Shown here in pieces: positions 1 to 6,238 of a stretch of 8,610 nucleotides of DNA. The number at the start of each line of letters is the position of its first letter. Positions within the stretch are counted from its first letter, which is position 1. The translations under genes were made by a program, and so were the position numbers. The notes beneath the pieces are model-generated. The model was not told the DNA's origin. It was given only the letters and a program-made list of their open reading frames with translations, and searched no databases. This stretch comes from Hallerella sp963629575 (lineage in GTDB: Bacteria; Fibrobacterota; Fibrobacteria; Fibrobacterales; Fibrobacteraceae), in contig CAVGIM010000066.1 in NCBI GenBank assembly GCA_963629575.1, positions 1 through 8,610 on the forward strand, read 5' to 3'.

Positions 1-27
1 TGACCGCGCTCCAGGATGACCGCTAGA
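1..27 (-). repeat. Possible edge fragment of a dispersed intergenic repeat
   Basis: Read on the minus strand this end contains GTCATCCTGGAGCG, which resembles the start of a dispersed intergenic repeat (GTCATCCTGAGCG...-type) that I recall from many Bacteroidota and Fibrobacterota genomes. The window cuts it off, so neither the far arm nor a hairpin can be checked. The rest of positions 1-50 shows no convincing coding signal. The assignment rests on remembered similarity of a short string and is weak. Confidence 0.25.
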
Positions 28-50
28 AGTAAAAGTTCGCTCGGAGTCCC

Positions 51-120
51 ACTCTTCACACTCCACTCTTCACACTCCACTCTTCACTCTCCACTCTCCA
101 CTCTCCACTCTTCCCTCTCG
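51..120. repeat. Heptanucleotide tandem array, ten units
   Basis: Seventy bases divide exactly into ten 7-base units drawn from a small set: ACTCTTC, ACACTCC and ACTCTCC, ending in a degenerate CCTCTCG. The first part also has a 14-base period (ACTCTTC followed by ACACTCC, twice), and the later part runs as ACTCTCC three times. The plus strand is almost pure pyrimidine and the minus strand purine-rich (GGAGAGT, GAAGAGT). The array ends 79 bases before the start of the secreted-protein gene at 200. There is no spacer structure, so this is not a CRISPR. Its role is unknown; it could be a slippage-prone non-coding repeat. Confidence 0.85.
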
Positions 121-199
121 CCGTGTCCCGTTTGGAGCACACCCTTCACCGAAACAAATTTTTACATCTTCACATCCTAAAAAAATTTAATTCTTCCTT

Positions 200-1213
200 A
201 TGCAGAAATTTTTATTGTTCCTTTTCCTGTCCGCCGCTTTTCTTTTTGCCGAAGAAACCTTGCCCGTGTACCAGAAAGGAAATGCCGGTTCGCGCGTTCT
301 CGGCTATCTCGGCGCTTCGGACAAGGTAATCGAGCTGCCGATTCCTCCCAAGAAAAAGAAGGTCGTGGAATACGTCAAGCAGAAAAATTCCAAAAAGAAG
401 AAGCGAGTCGTTAAATACGTGAATGTCGAGCCGAAGGAACCTCCGGAGTTCATCCCGGTGAAAACGAAGTTTGCCAAGAAAGGCTTTGTACGCCGCGCGG
501 ACTTTTCCCGCTTCAAGGAACGCGCCAAGGATCTGAGCGGCATCTATTCTTCGGCGACGGGGAATGTCGTTCTCTCGAAATCCCCAAATTCCCCGGAGAG
601 GTTCAATATCCGGATTCAGAACGGTCCGGAAAATGACCGGGCGGAAATCGAAATGGGGAACATCCCGGCTCGAAACGTTTCCGGACATACGCGCTTTTCC
701 TATTCGGAACCGGGCTGCAATCTGGAAGTGGATCTTTTCGAGCGCAAGGTCCGGGTGGCGCAGAAGGGTTGCGAGGAATACGGTACCAAGGCGTTCTCCC
801 TTTCCGGAAACTACGAAAGCTATGCGGCATACAGGCATCGGGCGGAAGTTTTCCGCGACAGGGAATTTCGCGCTTCGTTCAAGAAGTTCACCTGGTGCCC
901 GGAAGGGCCGGGTTCTTGCGAAAAAATTCGCGACGAGGGGGACTGTACGGTCGAAATCGTCTGGAGCAAGGATTCGCAGGGAATCATCGAACGCCGTTGC
1001 GGGGAAATGATTCACAAGTATCGTCCGATGGAACGCATGATTCCGCACAAGTCGGACTTTTACCGCGGCGAAAAGCCTGTCATGCTCAAGACGAAGCGTA
1101 CGGACATGGCGAACGAGTGGATGGTCTGGTCGTATTACCCGAAAGCGCAGCGGTTCAAGATGGTCCGGCTGGGCGCCCGCTCCGACATCGCCTACACGGA
1201 AATATACGAATAG
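200..1213 (+). CDS. Secreted protein of unknown function with SH3-like N-terminus
   Basis: A 337-residue protein I cannot assign to a named family. Residues 1-17 form a signal peptide (short basic start, Leu/Phe-rich core, likely cleavage after LFA), so the product should be exported to the periplasm or beyond. Residues 20-46 (LPVYQKGNAGSRVLGYLGASD) look like the first strands of a bacterial SH3-type domain, and residues 86-101 (VKTKFAKKGFVRRADF) like its last strand. Between them lies a lysine- and proline-rich insertion with a duplicated KKKK-(R)-VV-x-YV motif near 51-59 and 65-74. Residues 112-205 have the pattern of a beta-rich lipocalin- or MliC-like domain (DLSGIYSS, C173, GC at 190-191, LSGNY at 201-205). 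A third cysteine-containing section (C233, C240, C249, C267) follows. There is no clear Shine-Dalgarno; this ATG was chosen because it gives the full signal peptide. It converges on typA. Confidence 0.8.
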   Translation: MQKFLLFLFLSAAFLFAEETLPVYQKGNAGSRVLGYLGASDKVIELPIPPKKKKVVEYVKQKNSKKKKRVVKYVNVEPKEPPEFIPVKTKFAKKGFVRRADFSRFKERAKDLSGIYSSATGNVVLSKSPNSPERFNIRIQNGPENDRAEIEMGNIPARNVSGHTRFSYSEPGCNLEVDLFERKVRVAQKGCEEYGTKAFSLSGNYESYAAYRHRAEVFRDREFRASFKKFTWCPEGPGSCEKIRDEGDCTVEIVWSKDSQGIIERRCGEMIHKYRPMERMIPHKSDFYRGEKPVMLKTKRTDMANEWMVWSYYPKAQRFKMVRLGARSDIAYTEIYE

Positions 1214-1237
1214 GGCAGAACGCCTCGGCGAGGAAAC

Positions 1238-1271
1238 AAAAAAAGTTCCCGCGGCTTTCACGGAAACTTTT
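1238..1271 (-). terminator. Bidirectional intrinsic terminator between secreted-protein gene and typA
   Basis: AAAAGTTCCCG (1241-1251) pairs with CGGAAACTTTT (1261-1271) around a 9-base loop, giving an 11-position stem with one mismatch. Read on the minus strand the hairpin is followed by seven T residues (complement of A 1238-1244), the expected form for ending typA, whose stop lies about 30 bases upstream. Read on the plus strand the stem ends in TTTT, so it can also serve the convergent gene that ends at 1213. Confidence 0.75.
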
Positions 1272-1301
1272 GCATTGTCGAAAAGTCTTGCGCAGTCGAG
1301 A

Positions 1302-3158
1302 CTAGTCGTCTTCCTCTTCGACCGGGGACTTGGATTCCTGCTTGCGCTTGTGCGGGTCGAGCGTGATCTTTCTCAGACGGAGAGCCTGTGGCGTCACTTC
1401 CACGCATTCGTCGTCGTTGATGAACGTGACGCATTCTTCGAGAGTCATGCGGCGGTAGGGCGTCAGCTGGATGTTGTCATCCGAAGCCTTGGAGCGCATG
1501 TTCGTGAGGTGCTTTCCCTTGGTCGCGTTGACGATAATGTCCGTCGAACGGTTATGTTCGCCGATAATCATGCCCGGATAGACTTCCGTTGCCGGCGGGA
1601 TGAAGAGCGCTCCGCGGTCTTCGAGCTTCGAAAGGGCGTAGCTTGCCGCGGGACCTGGTTCCTTGGCGATCAGGACGCCGTTCGTGCGGGCCGGAATGTC
1701 TCCTTTGTAGGGTTCGAAGTCAAGAAAGAGCGATTGTGAAACGGCGTATCCCTTTGACAGCGAGAGCAGCTTGGAGCGAACCCCCAGGAGACCGCGGCTC
1801 GGAACCCGGTATTCGAGGGTTACCCGGTTGTTCTCGTCCGTGTTCATGTCGATCATTTCGCCCTTGCGCCGTCCGAGTTCCTCGATCACGGGACCGCTGT
1901 ACTCCGAAGGAACTTCGACCTTGAACTTTTCGATAGGTTCGAGAAGCTTTCCGCTTTCGTCCTTCTGGAAAATGACTTGCGGGGAGCCAATCGTAAATTC
2001 GTAGAGTTCGCGCCGCATGCTTTCGATGAGAATCGTGAGGTGCAGGATGCCGCGGCCGGAAACCTTGAACGTCGAAGCGCCATCGGCTTTTTCGACCAGG
2101 AGGGCCGGGTCTGCCATGTGGGCGCGTTCGAGACGCTCGGCGAGGTTGTTGCCCGTCAGGAACTTTCCGCCGCCCTTGCCGGCGAGCGGGGACGTGTTCA
2201 CGGTAAAGAGCATGGAAATTGTCGGCGGATCGATGTGAATGCGCGGCAGGTGGACTGGGCTATCGACCGAAGAAAGCGTGTCGCCGATATCGAACATTTC
2301 GAGACCCGCTATCTGGATGATTTCGCCCGGACCGGCCTCTTCGATGGGAACGGACTGGATGCCTTCGTAATGGAGAATCTTCTGGATGCGGATGTTCTTG
2401 ACTTTCGGGGTTGCCGAATCGTCGTCCGTCATGAAACTCTGGGCGACCGTCATGCCGGTCTTGAACGTCCCCTGCTGGACGCGCCCAACGGCCATGCGAC
2501 CGAGGAAGCTCGAATATTCCAGCGTGCTTATCTGGAGAAGCGGCGCGGCGTTCGGGTCGCCTTTCGGGGCGGGAATCTTGTCGATGACCAGATCCATCAG
2601 GATGCGGAGATCGCCGTCCGGATCGGAAACTTCCTTGCGGCATATGCCCTTGCGGCCGCTTGCATAGACGCACGAGAAGTCTAGCTGCTGTTCGTTTGCG
2701 TCGAGTTCGCAGAAGAGATCGAAGACCTTGTCGAGCGCGTTGTGCGGATTGCAGCCGTCACGGTCAATCTTGTTGATGACGACAATCGGAGTGAGTCCGA
2801 GCGAAAGCGCCTTCTGCGTCACAAAGCGAGTCTGTGCCATTGGGCCTTCGAACGCATCGACTATCAGGAGCACCCCGTCAACGGTGCCGAGAACGCGCTC
2901 TACCTGGCCGCCAAAGTCCGCGTGCCCCGGCGTATCGACGATGTTTATATGATAGCCTTTGTAGTTTACGCTCGCGTTTTTCGAAAGAATCGTGATACCG
3001 CGTTCCCGTTCGATGGCTCCGGAGTCCATGACGCGTTCGTTCACCTCTTCGCCTTCGTGGAATGTGCCGCACTGCTTGAGAATCTGGTCGACAAGTGTCG
3101 TCTTGCCGTGGTCAACGTGCGCGATAATCGCAATGTTTCTGATTTTGTTCTGATCCAT
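1302..3158 (-). CDS. typA: Ribosome-associated translational GTPase TypA/BipA
   Basis: A 618-residue GTPase of the elongation-factor superfamily, close to the usual length (E. coli BipA is about 607). The family binds the 70S ribosome at the EF-G site and helps ribosome assembly and growth under stress or low temperature. All G motifs are visible: P-loop AHVDHGKT (13-20), switch I RERGITI (51-57), DTPGH (75-79), NKID (129-132), and SGRKG (167-171) at the G5 position. EF-G-like domains follow, then the TypA-specific C-terminal region (for example GMIIGEHNR and NATKGKHLTNMR), and a short acidic tail ending EEEDD. The start has AGGAC seven bases upstream (complement of 3166-3170). The gene is a single unit ending at the terminator at 1238-1271 and divergent from psd. 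It appears intact. Confidence 0.97.
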   Translation of the reverse strand: MDQNKIRNIAIIAHVDHGKTTLVDQILKQCGTFHEGEEVNERVMDSGAIERERGITILSKNASVNYKGYHINIVDTPGHADFGGQVERVLGTVDGVLLIVDAFEGPMAQTRFVTQKALSLGLTPIVVINKIDRDGCNPHNALDKVFDLFCELDANEQQLDFSCVYASGRKGICRKEVSDPDGDLRILMDLVIDKIPAPKGDPNAAPLLQISTLEYSSFLGRMAVGRVQQGTFKTGMTVAQSFMTDDDSATPKVKNIRIQKILHYEGIQSVPIEEAGPGEIIQIAGLEMFDIGDTLSSVDSPVHLPRIHIDPPTISMLFTVNTSPLAGKGGGKFLTGNNLAERLERAHMADPALLVEKADGASTFKVSGRGILHLTILIESMRRELYEFTIGSPQVIFQKDESGKLLEPIEKFKVEVPSEYSGPVIEELGRRKGEMIDMNTDENNRVTLEYRVPSRGLLGVRSKLLSLSKGYAVSQSLFLDFEPYKGDIPARTNGVLIAKEPGPAASYALSKLEDRGALFIPPATEVYPGMIIGEHNRSTDIIVNATKGKHLTNMRSKASDDNIQLTPYRRMTLEECVTFINDDECVEVTPQALRLRKITLDPHKRKQESKSPVEEEDD

Positions 3159-3203
3159 CTTGGATGTCCTGTTTGGTACTTCGGGTACTCATTTATTTGG
3201 CGC

Positions 3204-3211
3204 AAAATCTA
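3204..3211 (-). promoter_or_regulatory. Candidate typA promoter -7 element
   Basis: On the minus strand TAGATTTT, preceded by a T-rich TTTTTC, matches the Bacteroidota/Fibrobacterota-type TAnnTTTG element at seven of eight positions. Transcription starting about 5 bases further on would give a leader near 40 bases that includes the AGGAC ribosome site. No convincing upstream TTG element was found. Confidence 0.4.
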
Positions 3212-3245
3212 GAAAAATTATGGAAGATTGTTTGGGGCGATTTTC

Positions 3246-3253
3246 TACCTTTG
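3246..3253 (+). promoter_or_regulatory. Candidate psd promoter -7 element, very close to the start codon
   Basis: TACCTTTG is an exact TAnnTTTG match, preceded by TTTTC. Only five bases separate it from the psd ATG at 3259, so initiation at the usual distance would place the transcript start at or next to the start codon. The psd start also lacks a Shine-Dalgarno, consistent with a leaderless mRNA. Two TTG strings lie at 3228 and 3232, closer than the usual spacing. Confidence 0.45.
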
Positions 3254-3258
3254 TCGCA

Positions 3259-4116
3259 ATGAATTCTCCACGCTACGTCCTGATGAAACTTTTGCCGAAG
3301 AATCTCGAATCGAGACTCTTTGGAAACCTGATCAACCTGAAGATTCCTGTTCTTTCTAAGCTTGCACGAAACCTTTTCGCGAAGGCCTACGCGCTGGATA
3401 TGTCGGAAGCCTCGCGTCCGCTCGGCGCCTACGCGAACATCGGCGAACTTTTCGTACGGGAACTTCTGCCGGGAAAGCGTCCCATTGCGGATTCCGAAGT
3501 GGTGAGCCCTGTCGATGGCAGGGAATCGCAGACAGGAAGCCTCGAAGGTTCTGACGCCGAAATGCTCCAGGCGAAGGGAAAGACCTACTCTCTCTCTTCG
3601 CTCTTGCGCGACCCGGATCTCGCCGCGCGGTTCTCGGGAGGTCGTTTCGCGACCATCTACCTTGCGCCATTCAACTATCATCGCATCCATTCCCCGGTAA
3701 AGGGAAGGCTCCTTTCGGCGAGCTACTGTCCGGGCACTCTCTGGCCGGTGAATCCGTGGAGCGTGGAACGCGTCGAAGGACTTTTCTGCATCAACGAACG
3801 GCTGATGACGCGGATAGCGGTCGATGGCGGCGGCGAACTTCTGCTCGTGAAAGTCGGCGCGACGAATGTCGGGCGGATTGTCGTGAACTACGCGCCGAAC
3901 TGGATAACGAACGTGGGAAAGCTCCCGCGAATCTCCCCGAGGCTTGACTTTGCGCCCGAAAAAGAGGTGCGCTTCGAAAAGGGCGAAGAAATCGGGCGGT
4001 TCGATATGGGAAGCACGGTGATTCTCGTCGCGGACAGGATCCTTGCGGAGCGCAACCCGTCGCTATTCGCCTCGACGCTTGGAAAGTCCGTTCGGATGGG
4101 GCAGAGTCTCGTCTAG
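3259..4116 (+). CDS. psd: Phosphatidylserine decarboxylase proenzyme
   Basis: A 285-residue membrane-associated, pyruvoyl-dependent enzyme that converts phosphatidylserine to phosphatidylethanolamine, the last step of the main bacterial PE route. Similarity to E. coli Psd runs along the whole length (LPKNLESRL, FVRELLPGKRPI, LQAKGKTYSL, CPGTLWPVN, LVGAT-like KVGATNVG). Family catalytic residues are present: Asp86 in SPVDG, His141 and His144 in YHRIH, and the self-cleavage site MGST with Ser252, which becomes the pyruvoyl group. Cleavage would give a beta chain of about 251 residues and an alpha chain of about 34. The frame is open upstream to 3160, but homology begins at this ATG and the candidate promoter lies between, so I prefer 3259. 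ATG at 3220 is the alternative. No pssA is adjacent. It starts a rightward gene run with 15 bases to the next gene. Confidence 0.95.
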   Translation: MNSPRYVLMKLLPKNLESRLFGNLINLKIPVLSKLARNLFAKAYALDMSEASRPLGAYANIGELFVRELLPGKRPIADSEVVSPVDGRESQTGSLEGSDAEMLQAKGKTYSLSSLLRDPDLAARFSGGRFATIYLAPFNYHRIHSPVKGRLLSASYCPGTLWPVNPWSVERVEGLFCINERLMTRIAVDGGGELLLVKVGATNVGRIVVNYAPNWITNVGKLPRISPRLDFAPEKEVRFEKGEEIGRFDMGSTVILVADRILAERNPSLFASTLGKSVRMGQSLV

Positions 4117-4131
4117 ACCGGGACGCTTGCG

Positions 4132-4974
4132 ATGCGCTGGGAAAGGGAACATCCGGAAGTCATGAAGGCTACGGCGGATTTTGTGCGCGTTTTCGAAAAC
4201 GAGCCCGATCCCGTCGTTGCCGTATGCGAAAAGGCGGAAACGCTCGAAGCGAGAATCGCGTGGACGCTTTTCGGTTCCGCTCTTGCGCAGGAAATTCCGG
4301 CCTGCCTGTTGCAGAAAACGCTCGCGTCGCTTTTCGAAAGCTTTCCGGGGGAACGTCTCTGGAATTTTCCGCTTGCGACGGAAGCGCAGATTCGGAAAAC
4401 GGTGCGGCTTGCGAAGAAAACCTTTGCCTGGCCGCTAGAAGAAAGCGTACCCGGGATTTTCTGGAGCGTGGGGAACTTTGTCCGCCGCCGTTCTCCGCTT
4501 GCCGGTTGGGCGTCTTCCACGTCTTTTCGGGGAATCTTGCGGGATCTGGGCGAAATATTCTTCATGGGAAAGGGAGCCTACCGTCCCAAGGCGATTCTTG
4601 CCGTTTCGCGGATGTTCTCCTCTCCGCCGCGCGGGCTAGGCGTCTTGCGATCGAATTTTCCCGGGGATCTCTATCCCGTTCCGTTTGCGCTCGGCGCCCG
4701 TCGCTGGATAGGTTTTGTCGGTCCTGGACAGGAAATTCGTTACCGGGAAATGAACGAAACGAAAAAGAGGCATCTCGGCGTAACTCTGGCAAAAACGCTT
4801 TCTCCGGAAGATCCCTGGAAGGCGGCCCATGCGCTCCAGTTCTTTTGCGAACCTTCGCCTGGCGGAATGGTCTGTTCCTTGCGGACGGATTCCTGCTTGC
4901 GCTGTCCGCTTTCTCCCTTTTGTCCGCGGAGCTTGCGCGAAGGCGGAAAATGTCAACCAGAGGCCTTGCGATGA
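4132..4974 (+). CDS. Divergent endonuclease III-like protein with 4Fe-4S loop
   Basis: A 280-residue protein with no signal peptide. Near the C-terminus, Cys248, Cys255, Cys258 and Cys264 form C-x6-C-x2-C-x5-C, exactly the spacing of the 4Fe-4S loop of Nth and MutY DNA glycosylases, and it follows a helix-like stretch (WKAAHALQFF) as in those proteins. An upstream helical section (ARIAWTLFGSALAQE, 40-54) can be matched loosely to the first helix of Nth. The canonical helix-hairpin-helix LPGVGxKTA with its catalytic lysine, and the VDTH aspartate, are not recognisable: the nearest positions read GKGAYRPKA (146-154) and YPVPFALGAR (181-190). It is also longer than Nth (about 211). I infer an HhH-GPD relative that may bind DNA or have changed substrate; glycosylase activity is unproven. 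No strong ribosome site precedes the ATG. It lies 15 bases after psd and overlaps the next gene by four bases. Confidence 0.7.
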   Translation: MRWEREHPEVMKATADFVRVFENEPDPVVAVCEKAETLEARIAWTLFGSALAQEIPACLLQKTLASLFESFPGERLWNFPLATEAQIRKTVRLAKKTFAWPLEESVPGIFWSVGNFVRRRSPLAGWASSTSFRGILRDLGEIFFMGKGAYRPKAILAVSRMFSSPPRGLGVLRSNFPGDLYPVPFALGARRWIGFVGPGQEIRYREMNETKKRHLGVTLAKTLSPEDPWKAAHALQFFCEPSPGGMVCSLRTDSCLRCPLSPFCPRSLREGGKCQPEALR

Positions 4975-5828
4975 ATCGATTCGGAATCTTTCTTGCTCTC
5001 GCCGCATGTCTTCTTGCCGGTTGCCGTTCGGACAGGGAATCCCTTTGCGACTTGGAATTGCAACGGATGGAGTTCCGAGGACATTCTCCCGTTGCGGTGA
5101 ATCTCTACGATTCGAGTTCCGTGTGGAGCAGGCTCCCTGCCGCGTGGCGTCTTGGCGGATACTTCGTCCGGGAGATGGCGGAAGTCGATTTCGCTTCGGT
5201 GCCCGGCGATACGCTCTGCATCCGGATTTTAGAGTTTACCGACGATGTTTCCGCGCTCGCGTTCTACCTGAACAGCGGCCTTGTGCAGGAAACCTTGCCG
5301 GTCGTTGTCGGAAATTTTCGCGAGATAGCGATGCGTTCGGGACGGAGACTCTTTGTCTTTCGATACGGAATCCTTCGAAATTACGGCCGGGCTGAACTGG
5401 AGCGTTACGTGCAGGCTTTTCCGGGGTATCGATCGGGGCTTCCGCAGGAGTTTCTGAGCCTTCCCTTTTCCCAGCGCGTTTCCGGGGAGACGTCCATCCA
5501 GGTCCGGAATTTTCTGGGCGTCCCCGCCGACTTTCCGATGCTCGTTCAAGGCTATCGGGGCGACGATGTCTCCTGGAATGCCGCGCGCAGCTGGAAATAT
5601 GTCTCGCCGGATTCCTGGAGGGCCTGGGTTCTTGGACTCCAGCGGAAAAGTCCGGACGTTTCGATTGCCGCGGACACGGTTCGTTTCGATGCCGGTGCGG
5701 GAACTTTCGGAATGGCGCTTCGGCTTCCTTTCGGTCGCGTCGTGTGCGTGTGGGGGTATCTTTCCGCGGAAACGCTCCAAAAACGTTTTGAAAGCGTTGC
5801 CCGCAGTGTCTATGATTCTCCGGAATAA
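4971..5828 (+). CDS. Predicted lipoprotein of unknown function
   Basis: A 285-residue protein. The N-terminus MNRFGIFLALAACLLAGC is a lipoprotein signal with lipobox LAGC, so Cys18 should be lipidated and the protein anchored in the inner or outer membrane. The following residue is Arg, not the inner-membrane retention Asp. The body is a soluble alpha/beta-like domain. The stretch IRILEFTDDVSALAFYLNSG, then a GRRLFVFRYG strand and a Tyr-Val-Gln-Ala-Phe segment, recall DUF6599-type proteins, but this is a tentative impression. The ATG overlaps the stop of the upstream Fe-S protein gene (ATGA) and has AGAGG seven bases before it, so the two are probably translationally coupled. The frame is open far upstream, but only this start gives a lipobox at the right place. 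Function unknown. Confidence 0.85.
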   Translation: MNRFGIFLALAACLLAGCRSDRESLCDLELQRMEFRGHSPVAVNLYDSSSVWSRLPAAWRLGGYFVREMAEVDFASVPGDTLCIRILEFTDDVSALAFYLNSGLVQETLPVVVGNFREIAMRSGRRLFVFRYGILRNYGRAELERYVQAFPGYRSGLPQEFLSLPFSQRVSGETSIQVRNFLGVPADFPMLVQGYRGDDVSWNAARSWKYVSPDSWRAWVLGLQRKSPDVSIAADTVRFDAGAGTFGMALRLPFGRVVCVWGYLSAETLQKRFESVARSVYDSPE

Positions 5829-5829
5829 C

Positions 5830-5837
5830 TAGATTTA
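5830..5837 (+). promoter_or_regulatory. Candidate gerW promoter -7 element
   Basis: TAGATTTA in AACTAGATTTACG matches TAnnTTTG at seven of eight positions and ends four bases before the ATG at 5842. As at psd, this spacing would imply a leaderless or nearly leaderless message, and no Shine-Dalgarno is present. It lies in the 13-base gap after the lipoprotein stop, so readthrough from upstream is an equally good explanation for expression. Confidence 0.3.
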
Positions 5838-5841
5838 CGTC

Positions 5842-6177
5842 ATGGCACAAATCGATATTCTTGCAGAAACAATTCTTGAAAAGCTACGCACCGTTTCCCA
5901 GGCGGAGACGGTTATCGGAAAGCCTATCCAGGCCGGAACGACGACGGTTATTCCCGTTAGCCGAGTTTCCATGGGCTTTGGACTGGGAGGGAAAAAGGAC
6001 GACGCGACGGCGTCCGGTGGCGGCGTCTCGATAAATCCGGTCGCGTTTGTCGTCATTTCGGGAGACGATGTCCGGGTGATGCCGATTTCGAAGGACAATT
6101 CCATCGTTTCGAAAGTCGCGGACCTCGTTCCCGATATCCTTTCTGCGTTCAAGGGAAAATCCGCTGCGGACGCCTAG
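5842..6177 (+). CDS. gerW: GerW/YtfJ-family protein
   Basis: A 111-residue cytosolic protein of the GerW family, named after Bacillus subtilis YtfJ, which affects spore germination. The family also occurs in many non-sporulating bacteria and its biochemical role is unknown to me. Family landmarks are in order: an amphipathic N-terminal helix (AETILEKLRTV), VIGKPI (24-29), TTVIPVSRVSMGFGLGG (34-50), a short polar linker, GGGVSINPVAFVVI (59-72), and a C-terminal helix (KVADLVPDIL). It is slightly shorter than the Bacillus protein, mainly in the glycine-rich linker. There is no signal peptide. It follows the lipoprotein gene by 13 bases. The window gives no sporulation context, so the name should not be read as function. 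Confidence 0.88.
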   Translation: MAQIDILAETILEKLRTVSQAETVIGKPIQAGTTTVIPVSRVSMGFGLGGKKDDATASGGGVSINPVAFVVISGDDVRVMPISKDNSIVSKVADLVPDILSAFKGKSAADA

Positions 6178-6200
6178 GCTTTTCCAAGGCTTGATTTTTC
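6172..6200 (+). terminator. Probable intrinsic terminator overlapping the gerW stop
   Basis: GCCTAGG (6172-6178) pairs with CCAAGGC (6184-6190) with one A-A mismatch and a five-base loop, followed by TTGATTTTTC. The stem includes the gerW TAG. The T tract is interrupted by GA, so efficiency is uncertain, but it separates gerW from the next promoter. Confidence 0.4.
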
Positions 6201-6208
6201 TATATTCC
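6201..6208 (+). promoter_or_regulatory. Candidate promoter element for the parvulin-prfB unit
   Basis: TATATTCC after TTTTTC matches the TAnnTT core of the element seen before typA, psd and gerW, but lacks the final TG. A start a few bases downstream would give a leader of about 25-30 bases before ATG 6239, with AGGG five bases before the start codon. The T tract is shared with the preceding terminator. No -33 TTG at good spacing was found. Confidence 0.45.
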
Positions 6209-6238
6209 ATTCTGTTCAATTTTTAACCTAGGGTGCCT

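Noticed and set aside
51..120. A CRISPR array at the left end
   Set aside because: Units are seven bases, contiguous, with no spacers and no cas genes.
212..1261. A 349-codon open frame on the minus strand opposite the secreted-protein gene
   Set aside because: Arg/Phe-rich translation with no motif; it runs through the bidirectional terminator, and the plus frame has a signal peptide and structured cysteine pattern.
1977..2684. A 235-codon plus-strand open frame within typA
   Set aside because: It is antisense to the well-conserved TypA domains and has no recognisable product.
3160..3258. An earlier psd start (TTG at 3160 or ATG at 3220)
   Set aside because: The added residues have no similarity to Psd, overlap the typA control region, and lie upstream of the candidate psd promoter element.
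4224..4970. A long upstream extension of the lipoprotein frame
   Set aside because: It overlaps the Fe-S protein in another frame and would bury the lipobox in mid-protein; the ATG at 4971 with AGAGG and an ATGA overlap is the sensible start.
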